DNA of 64,000 nucleotides from assembly GCA_019057865.1 (NCBI GenBank), contig JAHLWP010000007.1, positions 62,001 through 126,000 of the forward strand. The letters run 5' to 3'. Made by a program: the position numbers and the translations under genes. This document shows positions 15,216 through 24,481 of this stretch, piece after piece (position 1 is the first letter of the stretch; the number at the start of each line of letters is the position of its first letter). The stretch comes from Promethearchaeota archaeon (GTDB taxonomy: Archaea > Asgardarchaeota > Lokiarchaeia > Sigyniarchaeales > SOKP01). Below the pieces are notes generated by a model, which worked only from the letters and a program-made list of their open reading frames with translations, was not told the DNA's origin and ran no database searches.

Positions 15216-16511
15216 TTAAAGAAATTTCAAATTTTTCTCATTTCGGTTAAAAATATCATTCTTTTGCTCACTAGTTAATCTCCTGAAGTCAATTACTTTG
15301 GAAGGCGCAAAATATTCAAAATTAAAATCAATATCATCACCTGCAAACTTGCCAGGGATTGGCATCAAGCGCGCTGTTAAAGGTTTATTCAACCTAACAG
15401 AAAGTGTACACAAATCTAATAATATATAAAATAATTCTTTTTCTGTAATATCACCAGGTAGAGGAACAACATCTAGACCTGTACCACAAATCGTAGAGTA
15501 TAACAAGAGAGAATCGATGTTGAATTTATTTTCTGATAATCTTTTGGATATAATATAATCTTCTAATACAGGTTGCATAAAACCTGAAAATCCGATGACA
15601 TTCTCCTTATCAATTGGAATGGAATTATTTATTAATGCTATTCCAGTTAAAGTTCCATTAGCTCCAAAATATTCAATACCTAGTTTTTCTATTGCTGTTC
15701 CTATGCTTTTTTCAATTATGGGATATGGGGCAGGTGAAAAATCAACTCCTTTAAATTCAATATTGAATTTTCTTCCCACTTTTATTGAAATTTTAGTTAA
15801 TTCATCATAGATTTCATTAAATTTCATTAATAAATTGTCTTGTACGTCTTTAAATGTAGTAGAAGAATCAATAACATCAATAATTACATCTGCCATTTCT
15901 AAAGCAAGAGAAAAACCTGATTTTTCAGAAAGGTGATATGCTGCCGGAAAGAAGGGAACGTTTGGTTTAACATTAGATGACACACAGAATCTCAAATTAT
16001 TAAAAGGATCGGGCTCTGAAAGTTTTTTGATTATTTTAGCACTAGACTTTATAGCTGAAATATTAATTCCAGTTTCTGTAGACGCTAAAGGTAAAGATGT
16101 GAAAAAGTTTTCACTATTTTTAATGAACTGAGGTACTTCATTTAATAGTAACTTCTCAAAAATTCCTAACTCTTGAATTTGATTTGCTAACATCATGCAG
16201 CAAGCAAAATAGTCTATATCATAATCCTTGAATATAGCTTGTAAAAAACCTAATTGTTCACTTATATCGACTAATGTTTCTTGTAAATTCTTTTCATAGA
16301 ATAATTTGTTATCATAACTAAAAATTGGTTGTGAACAAACTCGTTTAGTATCAACTAGTATGTTAATATCCTCAAATTGGTTGATAATTTCATTATTAAA
16401 GTTAGTAAAATTTTTAAGTTTTTCTTGTAAATAGGATAGTGTTGTTTCATTCCTATATAAAAATGGTATTTCCTGCCCGATAGTAATTGCTCGAATTCTC
16501 ATATTATCCAC
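15216..16511 (-). CDS. DUF711 (UPF0210) family protein
   Basis: A 431-residue protein matching DUF711/UPF0210, the PFL-like family. The N-terminus MRIRAITIGQEIPFL is typical, as are DISEQLGFLQAIFKDYDID, the central segment SIGTAIEKLGIEYFGANGTL, and the C-terminal ARLMPIPGKFAGDDIDF. Family members with known structure have a glycyl-radical-enzyme-like barrel but no established reaction. In bacteria it is often paired with an ACT-domain protein (UPF0237); no such gene is adjacent here. It is probably cytoplasmic. The start at ATG 16509-16511 gives MDNMRIRA, though an ATG three codons later would match the usual family N-terminus better. Confidence 0.87.
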   Translation of the reverse strand: MDNMRIRAITIGQEIPFLYRNETTLSYLQEKLKNFTNFNNEIINQFEDINILVDTKRVCSQPIFSYDNKLFYEKNLQETLVDISEQLGFLQAIFKDYDIDYFACCMMLANQIQELGIFEKLLLNEVPQFIKNSENFFTSLPLASTETGINISAIKSSAKIIKKLSEPDPFNNLRFCVSSNVKPNVPFFPAAYHLSEKSGFSLALEMADVIIDVIDSSTTFKDVQDNLLMKFNEIYDELTKISIKVGRKFNIEFKGVDFSPAPYPIIEKSIGTAIEKLGIEYFGANGTLTGIALINNSIPIDKENVIGFSGFMQPVLEDYIISKRLSENKFNIDSLLLYSTICGTGLDVVPLPGDITEKELFYILLDLCTLSVRLNKPLTARLMPIPGKFAGDDIDFNFEYFAPSKVIDFRRLTSEQKNDIFNRNEKNLKFL

Positions 16512-16660
16512 TCTGATATTGAATTTAGAATTTTATTCTCATACTATAATATACAATATCAATTAATAAGATTTATAGAGGAATAGCAATAAAACAATAA
16601 AATACTAACAATTATTATACTAAATTAAAATTTTCTTTTTTAAATAAGATAATAAAAATC

Positions 16661-19075
16661 CTATATTTCATCTAACTTAGCTTTATCTATTGCTTTTTCT
16701 TTTCTTGAAATAGGTTTTGTATATTCTTCTGGACGAATTGGGCCTAAATTTTCTAATTCTTCTTTGAATTCAGTTATTATTTGAGCAAATTTTTCTCCTT
16801 CTCCAGCAGATATACTAGTAATTTTAACACGATTCTCATATATCCCTGTCTCCGCTAACATTTGCTTAATACTTTCATAACGTGTTGTTGCTTTTTTAAA
16901 TCCTTCTTGATAATGACAATCTTGAGGATAACATCCAGCAATTAAAACACCATCTGCACCATAAAAAAAACTCTCAAACACTAAAGAGGGATTCAACATT
17001 GCAGTACACATTACATGAATAATTCTTACATTTGTAGGGTAAGTTAATTTACTTATACCGGCAAGATCTGCCCCCAGATAGGAACACCAATTACAAAGAA
17101 AAGCAATAATAAGTGGAAATTCTGATTTATCTTTTAATAATGAATTTATTTGGGCAGAGATCTGATTTTTCGTGAACCCCGGAATATATAGAGCATCAGT
17201 TGGACACATTGCAGCACACGCTCCACATCCAGTACAATTTGCTTGAATAATATCTAAATGATTCTTTTCAATATTTAGTGCATTGAACATGCATATATTT
17301 TCACATAAACGGCATAAATCACATTTTTCCTCATCAAAACACACTACATGTGGATCTAATTCTACTTTCTTTTTAGAGATTAAACTAATTACTTTAGCAG
17401 CTGCGCTTTCTGCTTGAGCAATACTACTTGGAATATCTTTTGGTCCCTGAATTGCCCCAGCTATATATATCCCAAAAATAGAACTTTCAGAAGGATTTAC
17501 TTTTAAATGCTTTTCTAATAAAAAACCATAAGGACCTTGAGAAATGCCTAAAATTTGACTTAATTTGTCTGTATTTTCTGCTGGCTCAATACCTACTGCT
17601 AAGACTGCTAGATCTGTTTTATTTTCAAATAAAGCATCTTCAGTAACATCTTCTCCTCGAATAATTAACTCTTCAGATGTATCACTCTTTAATATTGCTG
17701 ATATATTACTTCTAATAAACCGTATTCCAAAAACTTCACGTGCCCTGTTATAGAATTCTTCACAATTCTTGCTAATAGATCTAATATCTGTGTAATAAAT
17801 ATTAATTTTAATATCAGGATATTCTTTCTTTAGTAAAATTGCTTGTTTTATTGCAACATTACAACAAACCTGACTACAATATTCACGATGAATCTTTTTA
17901 TTTCGTGATCCAACACATAATACAAATGATACCTTCTTTGGTGGTTGACCGTTGGAAGGTCTTATGATTCTTCCATGGGTGGGGCCATCATTATTAAATA
18001 ATCGTTCCATTTGCATTGTTGTAATTACATCAGAATATTTTTGATAATTTAATTCTCCTAAAATGGATGGATCAAATATCTTTAATCCAGTTGCTACGAT
18101 TATTGTACCAACTGTAATATCTAAAAATTCCGGTTTTTGGTCAAAATCAATTGCAAGTCTATCTCCACACGCTTGAGAGCACGCTTTGCATCCTATGCAA
18201 TACTCCTCTAAAATATATGGAAATAGGGGAATAGCCTGTGGATATGGAACATCTATAGCCTTTCTTGGGAAATATGTATCCACTATATCAATAGGGCACA
18301 CATCACGGCAGATATCAACACAACCTACACAATTTTCTTCCACGATAAATCTTGGTTTCTTTTTAATAGAAACATTAAAATTACCAACATATCCCTCAAC
18401 TTTTTCTACCTCAGAATAAGTTAATAATTCGATATTAGGATGATCTTTAACTTCCGTCATTAATGGTCCAAGAATGCAGATCGAACAATCTAAAGTGGGG
18501 AAAGTTTTATCGAATAGAGCCATATGGCCCCCTATAGTAGGTTCCTTTTCTACAAAATACACTTTATAGCCAGCATCAGCTATAACCATAGCCGCTTTTA
18601 TCCCCGCAATACCTCCACCGATTATTAAGCAGGATGGTAGTACACTTGAATATTGGACTTCTAAAGGTTTTAAGAGTTTAACTTGTTCTATTGCCATATT
18701 AATTTGATCAATTGCTTTTTTTGTAGCTTTCTCTGGTTCATTGGCATGGACCCATGAATTTTGTTCCCTTATATTTGCAAAAGATATTAAAAATCGATTA
18801 ATTCCTGCTTTTTCGATAGTTTTTCGAAATAAAAGTCCGTGTAATTTAAATGAACATGCTGCAATAACAACACGATCGATTTTTTTTTCTTTAATTTCTT
18901 CAATAATTTTGTTTAAACCTAATTCTGAGCATAAGTATTGATCTCCAATAACATGAATTTCTGAATAATTGTTGAAGTGTTCGATTAATCTATTATTGTC
19001 AATAACACCTGAGATATTCCTACCACAATCACACAAAAAAAGTCCTATTTTCAATTTGAGACCTCTTATAAACAC
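16661..19075 (-). CDS. hdrA: HdrA-like flavoprotein fused to MvhD
   Basis: An 804-residue fusion. The N-terminal HdrA part begins with a Cys-containing segment (LFLCDCGRN), then the FAD-binding GGGIAGIKAA near residue 151. It has internal 4Fe-4S sites (CVGCVDICRDVCP and CIGCKACSQACG) and a C-terminal two-cluster ferredoxin (CDLCRLCENICMF and CTGCGACAAMCPT, near 609-652). The last 130 residues are MvhD-like: CNWCSYLGADLAG, VMCTAML and GCYPQDCHYQEG with its conserved cysteines. HdrA bifurcates electrons through FAD and MvhD links it to a hydrogenase or other donor. HdrA-MvhD fusions are known from sulfate reducers and archaea. No hydrogenase gene is in the window; hdrC-hdrB lie 9 kb away. Confidence 0.93.
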   Translation of the reverse strand: MFIRGLKLKIGLFLCDCGRNISGVIDNNRLIEHFNNYSEIHVIGDQYLCSELGLNKIIEEIKEKKIDRVVIAACSFKLHGLLFRKTIEKAGINRFLISFANIREQNSWVHANEPEKATKKAIDQINMAIEQVKLLKPLEVQYSSVLPSCLIIGGGIAGIKAAMVIADAGYKVYFVEKEPTIGGHMALFDKTFPTLDCSICILGPLMTEVKDHPNIELLTYSEVEKVEGYVGNFNVSIKKKPRFIVEENCVGCVDICRDVCPIDIVDTYFPRKAIDVPYPQAIPLFPYILEEYCIGCKACSQACGDRLAIDFDQKPEFLDITVGTIIVATGLKIFDPSILGELNYQKYSDVITTMQMERLFNNDGPTHGRIIRPSNGQPPKKVSFVLCVGSRNKKIHREYCSQVCCNVAIKQAILLKKEYPDIKINIYYTDIRSISKNCEEFYNRAREVFGIRFIRSNISAILKSDTSEELIIRGEDVTEDALFENKTDLAVLAVGIEPAENTDKLSQILGISQGPYGFLLEKHLKVNPSESSIFGIYIAGAIQGPKDIPSSIAQAESAAAKVISLISKKKVELDPHVVCFDEEKCDLCRLCENICMFNALNIEKNHLDIIQANCTGCGACAAMCPTDALYIPGFTKNQISAQINSLLKDKSEFPLIIAFLCNWCSYLGADLAGISKLTYPTNVRIIHVMCTAMLNPSLVFESFFYGADGVLIAGCYPQDCHYQEGFKKATTRYESIKQMLAETGIYENRVKITSISAGEGEKFAQIITEFKEELENLGPIRPEEYTKPISRKEKAIDKAKLDEI

Positions 19076-19184
19076 TAAATTTTCGCAATCTTATGAATAA
19101 TATAAAGTTGAATTAATATTAATTATTCTAATAATTAGTATAAGATAATCTTGACTTTTCGTAATTATAAAGAAGAACTATGAA

Positions 19185-19790
19185 TTACCTATTAGTTATA
19201 TCATTAGGTAGAAATTTATATACTTTAAATATATTAAAATCATTTTTCTTCATTTTCATGAAAAAATTCTTCTCCATCTCATATTCTTGTTTTGCCCATT
19301 TTATAATATCATCTTTAGAGTAAAAATATCCTTGGTTCTCAAGAGATTTTTGAAGAGCGGGACATCTTTTTGAATAGTCTTTAAAGTTTCTTAAACTATT
19401 TATAAGCATATTCCAACCAATAGGAAAAGCTCTACATTGGAAAGGTCTAGCTGTATGAACAGTACATTTATTATCCTTTAAAAAATGGCAATGTTCATCG
19501 TTACCAGTAAATTTAAATCCTAATGTCTTAAATCGATAAGTTTTACCTTTTTTAGTTTTTGGATTCCTCCAAAAGAAGGTATCATTTATTATTTTCAAAT
19601 ACTTTTTAGTAAATTCTCTCAAACCAGATATTCCTTTTAGATTTAAATGATTGGCAAGCGTTTTAATGTCATTTTTATATAAAAATACTTCGCCTTCGCC
19701 TAATCCTCTACAACAAGTGCCACACATCTTGCAGGAAAAGAAAATTCCATTCTCAAACTTTTTAGAGATTTTAATCTCAGTTGAGGTCAA
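19185..19790 (-). CDS. YkgJ-type zinc- or Fe-S-binding protein
   Basis: A 201-residue protein with the YkgJ family motif: SCKMCGTCCRGLGEGE near residues 19-33 (C-x2-C-x2-C-C), then CHFLKDNKCTVHTARPFQCRAFPIGW near 96-121 with C-x6-C-x8-C. The cysteines bind zinc or an Fe-S cluster in this family (formerly UPF0153), whose reaction is unknown. The frame opens with MTSTEIKISKKFENG at 19788-19790. It follows the HdrA-MvhD gene's promoter side on the same strand, so it may share a redox context with it. The C-terminal tail (NFFMKMKKNDFNIFK) is basic. Confidence 0.82.
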   Translation of the reverse strand: MTSTEIKISKKFENGIFFSCKMCGTCCRGLGEGEVFLYKNDIKTLANHLNLKGISGLREFTKKYLKIINDTFFWRNPKTKKGKTYRFKTLGFKFTGNDEHCHFLKDNKCTVHTARPFQCRAFPIGWNMLINSLRNFKDYSKRCPALQKSLENQGYFYSKDDIIKWAKQEYEMEKNFFMKMKKNDFNIFKVYKFLPNDITNR

Positions 19791-19905
19791 AACTATAATT
19801 TATCTTTTTGTTGTTGGTTTTTAAATAATATACAAATATTTAATTAATATTTAAATATTAATTCATTGATTATTTTAGGCAATAATGAAAGAGGAGTTTT
19901 AGTTT

Positions 19906-22155
19906 TTGGTCAGGAATTTAACCATAAATGAATATGTAGATCTTGATCTACAAATTATAAATAAAAAAGTAAAGCAGTTTGAAAGAATTTTAATTAAAAA
20001 TGAGATTCACATCGATAAAAGATTTATTAAATGGATTAAAGACTTTAAAAAGATATATGGGAGTAGATACGCAAATTTACAGTTATATATTGTTTTATCT
20101 TTACTTTATTTATTAAGCCTTGAATTTATTCATAATTATATTCTAAAAAATGAAACCCCTTTATTTAAACAAAAAAATCCCATAAAAAAATATAAAAGAA
20201 TAATAGGACAAGTAGAAGCCATTTATAGAAATATTGAAATTTTTGAATTTGATTATTTTGAACCAATCTTATCATTCTCTGTAAGAGAAGATGCTATTAT
20301 TTTGCGGGAACTCATTGAAATATTGTCCAATCACGTGTTAAATTTAAAAATTGACCCTGAATACTTATTTGATTATCTGATACAAAAAATAATATCTCCT
20401 ATTATAAGACATAAAATTGGTGAATATTATACTCCTCCTTTTTTAGTTAAAATAATGGTCCATGAAGTTTATTCATTTGGAGATACAGTCCTCGATCCTT
20501 GTTGTGGGTCTGGGAATTTTTTAGTTGAAATCTTAAGATATATAAATTCACAAGATAGGAGTAATGAAGAGAAAATAAGCGCAATCAATCGAATATATGG
20601 GTATGACATCAATCCTATCTCAATCTATTTTTCAAAAATTAACTTTTTATATATTTTAAGGGAAAAAGGTCCTTTAATTAAATTCCATTTATATGTTCTT
20701 GATTTTTTATCCCAAAAAGGGAGTAAGTTGGATACAAAATTTGACTTAGTAATAGGAAATCCTCCATGGTATACATATAGAGACATAGAATCAGTATATT
20801 ATCAAAAGCAAATTAAATCTTTAGCAGAAAATTTAGAAATAAAACCACTTCCTAAAAATGTTTTAAATTTAGAAGTCTCTACTCTCTTTTTTTATAAAGC
20901 AAATAAGGTTTTTATGAAAAAAAATGCGAAAATATTTTTTGTAATTACTAAAGGAGTAATCACAGGTTCCCATGCTTCTCAATTTCGTAATTTCAAAGGT
21001 TTTTATAATTTAAAGATTTGGACTTTTGATAAAAAGATTGAAAATGTTTTTAACATTGATTTTATTTGTTTGTTTGCTCAAAAATCTGAAATTGAATTTG
21101 AATATTATGATAAAGAGATTCCTTCTTTACATTTTAAGATTAATGATAAAGCCAATGATATAAATTATTTTTCTCATATAGAATTAAAACAGGAAAAAAT
21201 TAATTATTTAATACCCTATTGCGTTGAAATAAAAGGTGAAAAAAGATATCCAAAAAAATTTATTCTAAAAGAAAGATATGAAGAATTATTCTGTATTAGA
21301 CCTAGCTATTATAAAAAACAATTTCACAAGGGTGCTGATTTAAACCCAAGAAATTTAATATTCATTAAATATAAAAAAGTAGATGATAAATTAGTAAGAA
21401 TTAATCCTGATGAGAGAATTTTTAAAAGAGCCAAATTCCCTTGGAATAAAAATGAATTTAAAGATGAACTTGTTGAAAAAGAATATCTTTTTAAAGTAAT
21501 TAAAAGTACAGAATTGGTAAAATTTTTTGTCTGTAATTATTATTATGTTTTTCTACCACTCTCAAAAAAAGATTTTAGTTTTAATTATTCAAGTTTATCT
21601 AAAAATGCTAAATGCTTTTATGATAAAATTAATGAAATTTATTTGAATTATAAGAAGGAAACTACAAAAAACAATTCTTTAATGGATAACTTAAATAGAT
21701 GGTCAAAATTGATTAATAATAGACAACTCTCAGAGATTAAAGTGATCTACAACAATTCAGGTTCAGTATTGAATTCTGCAGTTGTACAAGGGAATTTCAT
21801 AATAACAGGAGATTTGAGTTTTTATGCTACTCAAAATCTTGATGAGTCATATTATTTATCAACCATATTAAATTCTACGATAATGACAAATCAAGTTCAA
21901 ATAATGAAAAGTTCAAGACATATTTTTAAAATTCCCTTTGATATCCCTATTAAAACATTCAATCCAAATAACCAGAATCATCAAAAGTTAGTTAAATTAG
22001 GAAAAAGAGGAGAAGATATAGCAAAAAATACAGTCGATAAATTCCTCAAAAATAATAATTTTTCCAAAATAAAAATTCAAAATGTATTGTATGCAGAGTT
22101 AGGTAATATTTTAACTCAAATTGATGAAATTTTAAAGAATGAATTTGAAGAATAA
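19906..22155 (+). CDS. N6-adenine DNA methyltransferase (Eco57I/HsdM-like), solitary
   Basis: A 749-residue class I SAM-dependent methyltransferase. GEYYTPPFLVK is at 172-182 and motif I, DPCCGSGNF, at 197-205; YGYDINP follows near 231-237. The catalytic NPPWY of N6-adenine enzymes is at 285-289. The N-terminal 160 residues are helical, and the C-terminal 350 would hold the target-recognition domain, ending in LNSTI...IKTFNPNNQNHQKL. The start is TTG at 19906, nine bases after a GAGGAG site; the ATG at 19885 runs into a stop. No restriction nuclease gene is adjacent and no nuclease motif (PD-ExK) is obvious, so it is either an orphan methylase or a type IIG enzyme with an unrecognised nuclease part. 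Confidence 0.85.
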   Translation: MVRNLTINEYVDLDLQIINKKVKQFERILIKNEIHIDKRFIKWIKDFKKIYGSRYANLQLYIVLSLLYLLSLEFIHNYILKNETPLFKQKNPIKKYKRIIGQVEAIYRNIEIFEFDYFEPILSFSVREDAIILRELIEILSNHVLNLKIDPEYLFDYLIQKIISPIIRHKIGEYYTPPFLVKIMVHEVYSFGDTVLDPCCGSGNFLVEILRYINSQDRSNEEKISAINRIYGYDINPISIYFSKINFLYILREKGPLIKFHLYVLDFLSQKGSKLDTKFDLVIGNPPWYTYRDIESVYYQKQIKSLAENLEIKPLPKNVLNLEVSTLFFYKANKVFMKKNAKIFFVITKGVITGSHASQFRNFKGFYNLKIWTFDKKIENVFNIDFICLFAQKSEIEFEYYDKEIPSLHFKINDKANDINYFSHIELKQEKINYLIPYCVEIKGEKRYPKKFILKERYEELFCIRPSYYKKQFHKGADLNPRNLIFIKYKKVDDKLVRINPDERIFKRAKFPWNKNEFKDELVEKEYLFKVIKSTELVKFFVCNYYYVFLPLSKKDFSFNYSSLSKNAKCFYDKINEIYLNYKKETTKNNSLMDNLNRWSKLINNRQLSEIKVIYNNSGSVLNSAVVQGNFIITGDLSFYATQNLDESYYLSTILNSTIMTNQVQIMKSSRHIFKIPFDIPIKTFNPNNQNHQKLVKLGKRGEDIAKNTVDKFLKNNNFSKIKIQNVLYAELGNILTQIDEILKNEFEE

Positions 22156-22248
22156 GAATTTTTTAAGATTAAAATAAATAGGTGTATTTATTTCTATCAC
22201 TTAATTATACCACAGTATAAAATTATAGGATTTCTTTGGTAAATTCTA

Positions 22249-22767
22249 ATGCGGTCATTTGTTTTTAAGGTCTTAATCGCGGGGAATGGCGGAGTGGGTA
22301 AAACCTCATTGCTACGTAGATATGTAGATGGATTCTTTGATGATTCTACTATTGAAACGGTAGGTGTGGATTTCTTCATTAAAGAAATCGAATTTAACAA
22401 TACTTATTGCATGTTGCAATTGTGGGATTTAGGGGGTCAAGAAAGATTTAGACATTTAATAGAAAATTATGTAATGGGTGCTAGGGGAGCCCTCCTTTTA
22501 TTTGATATAACAAGGATGCCAAAAATCGAAAGTATTTTACAATGGGTGAATATTATAAGAATACATGATTTGAATTTACCTATAATACTTGTTGGAACTA
22601 AACTTGACCTCGAGGATGCTATTGCTGTCGATGATGAAAGTGCAAATCATATAAAAAATGCCTTTAATATGATTAAATATGTCAAAACCTCTGCTAAAAC
22701 TGGTGATGGTGTTGAAGAACCATTTGAAATATTAGCAAAAACCATAAAGAAAGGAATTAAATACTGA
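22249..22767 (+). CDS. Ras/Rab-like small GTPase
   Basis: A 172-residue GTPase with every canonical motif: G1 GNGGVGKT (12-19), switch I Thr at 37 followed by VGVDF, G3 WDLGGQE (59-65) with the catalytic Gln at 64, G4 TKLD (117-120) and G5 TSAK (147-150). The WDLGGQE form is nearer to Rab/Ras (WDTAGQE) than to Rag or Arf. There is no C-terminal cysteine (ends KKGIKY), so it is not prenylated and probably acts in the cytoplasm or through a partner. Asgard archaea have expanded families of such GTPases, regulated perhaps by roadblock and longin proteins, both of which have candidates in this window. No neighbouring GEF or GAP is evident. Confidence 0.93.
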   Translation: MRSFVFKVLIAGNGGVGKTSLLRRYVDGFFDDSTIETVGVDFFIKEIEFNNTYCMLQLWDLGGQERFRHLIENYVMGARGALLLFDITRMPKIESILQWVNIIRIHDLNLPIILVGTKLDLEDAIAVDDESANHIKNAFNMIKYVKTSAKTGDGVEEPFEILAKTIKKGIKY

Positions 22768-22917
22768 AATTTTTACTCATACATGTTCCATGCTTAAAAT
22801 ATTTATCTCAACTAAATGTTGTTAAAATGAAAATTCCTTTTATCGAATTATAGAGAAAAAATTATTTGTTTTGTATTATTTAATTTAATAATTATAAAGA
22901 TAGTAAACTTTGACAAG

Positions 22918-23727
22918 ATGCAACAAGATCAACTTATAATTTTAGGGTCTGGTGGCGGGAGGCATCATATAAGGACTCAACATCGAGCAACTGGAGGCAT
23001 TCTTTATAAATTTAATGGGATTCAATCTCATATAGACCCTGGACCAGGAGCAATTGTGCGAATCAATCAATATAAAGAAGATCCCCTTAAAACAGAATTA
23101 TTTATTGTGACCCATGCTCATGTTGATCATTTTAATGATTTAAGCGCTTTAATTGAGAGTTCTAGGGAAATATTGCATGATAAAAATTATAATTATTTCA
23201 AAAAAGGGATCTTAATTACTACAAATGAAGTGCTTAAGCTAATGTCTAATTATCACCTAAATATGCTTGAAAAGATAATCTCTTTTAAAGCTGGAAGCAA
23301 ATATAATTACAAAGATATTGAAATTAGGGGGACTAAAGTCGTTCATTCCCCCAATAACGAAGGATTTGGTGTAATTTTTAAACTAAAAAATTATTCATTA
23401 GCATTTGCAAGTGATACTATGGTATATGACAGTTTTTCTGAACAATATTCGCGAGTAAATATTCTAATTCTTAACTTATTAAGACCAAATTCCGTTACTT
23501 GTAAGAGGCACTTATGTACTGATGAAGTAATCCCATATTTAAATAAAATTGTCCCTCCTCTTAATGGATTAGTTATAACTCATTTTGGTTCTTATATGGA
23601 TGGACCAAGATCTCCTAAAAATTTTGTTCCAAGTCAAGTCAAAAAGCTAAAAGAGAAAACTACCATTAAAAATATTATCGCTGCTGAGGATGGATTAAAA
23701 ATCAAAATTGCTTCTCTATTAGAATAA
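22918..23727 (+). CDS. Metallo-beta-lactamase-fold hydrolase
   Basis: A 269-residue protein with the MBL fold. The metal motif THAHVDH lies at 65-71 (H66, H68, D70, H71), followed by later ligands in ASDTMVYD near 164-171 and THFGSYMDG near 220. The N-terminus LIILGSGGGRHH..ATGGI is like RNase Z/PhnP-type enzymes, which hydrolyse phosphodiesters. The HHIRTQHRATGGI variant belongs to a set of archaeal hypothetical proteins in that group. The reaction cannot be deduced. ATG at 22918 is chosen as the first start in frame after the gene's AT-rich promoter. Confidence 0.85.
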   Translation: MQQDQLIILGSGGGRHHIRTQHRATGGILYKFNGIQSHIDPGPGAIVRINQYKEDPLKTELFIVTHAHVDHFNDLSALIESSREILHDKNYNYFKKGILITTNEVLKLMSNYHLNMLEKIISFKAGSKYNYKDIEIRGTKVVHSPNNEGFGVIFKLKNYSLAFASDTMVYDSFSEQYSRVNILILNLLRPNSVTCKRHLCTDEVIPYLNKIVPPLNGLVITHFGSYMDGPRSPKNFVPSQVKKLKEKTTIKNIIAAEDGLKIKIASLLE

Positions 23728-23900
23728 AATTAAATCCTCCTTCTTTAGGTAAAACTAATAATTCTAAACTTAGTATGTTCTCGATATTGAAACATAAATA
23801 ATTAATAATCACATTATTTTTATAAGAGGATATACCTATATATTCTAGGAAGGGAAATAAAAAACAAGATAATTTGAGCTAACATTGGATTTCGCCCTCT

Positions 23901-23924
23901 ATTAAACTCTTTGATGAGTTTAAT
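23901..23924. repeat. Perfect 9-bp inverted repeat in a long gap
   Basis: ATTAAACTC-TTTGAT-GAGTTTAAT forms a 9-base stem with a 6-base loop in the 754-base gap 23728-24481. A CTCTCCCTG segment and a T tract follow on the plus strand, so it may be the end of an untranslated transcript or a small RNA. The rest of the gap is AT-rich except for the small zinc-ribbon gene at 24089-24247. Confidence 0.45.
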
Positions 23925-24088
23925 TCTCTCCCTGATTTTTTTCTAATTGCTCGAATTTCTTCTTCCCTTCACTTCTTTATATTTTTATTAAAAATAAGAT
24001 CGAAATAAATTTAACAGTGAATTTTTATAATTGGGTTATTTTCAAAAAGGATCAAATTAATATATAAAAAGAGCAGGAAATTAAAGAT

Positions 24089-24247
24089 TTATTCTAAAGG
24101 AATCCAATACCTACACACAATACATTGGAGTACCGTCTCAAATTTTTTCTCTTCAGAATTGTTATTGGCAATTTTTCTTGTTATCATTATATTACCGCAC
24201 TTTTTACAAATATATAATTCTTTTGCTTTTATTTTTTGTGCGGTCAT
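24089..24247 (-). CDS. 52-aa zinc-ribbon protein
   Basis: A short reverse-strand frame from ATG 24245-24247 to TAA encodes 52 residues, including YICKKCGNIM (C-x2-C, residues 14-17) and LQCIVCRYWIP (C-x2-C, residues 42-45). The two knuckles are separated by a lysine- and glutamate-rich stretch, giving a small zinc ribbon. Codon use and amino-acid content look natural, and the cysteine pairs make chance unlikely. Function unknown. It stands alone in a long intergenic region. Confidence 0.6.
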   Translation of the reverse strand: MTAQKIKAKELYICKKCGNIMITRKIANNNSEEKKFETVLQCIVCRYWIPLE

Positions 24248-24481
24248 GCTCTATTTCACGAAAGTTACATTATTATGTTACCATAAATTTTAATCTAAAT
24301 ATTATAAAGGAGAATATTTCTTAATACCAACCCTTTACTTATAATATAGTAAAAATCTATTTATTTAAATTTATTCAAATGGTCTTCTAAGCAAAAATTT
24401 GTCGGATTTTAACATAAAGTTCAATAAATTCAATAATTTAACGAGGTTTTAGGAAGGAAAAGTAGCTTCAAAAATATCAAA

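Noticed and set aside
23905..23936. C-box-like TTGATGA and D-box-like CTGA suggesting a C/D-box sRNA
   Set aside because: The boxes are too close, no C'/D' pair is visible and the terminal stem is missing.
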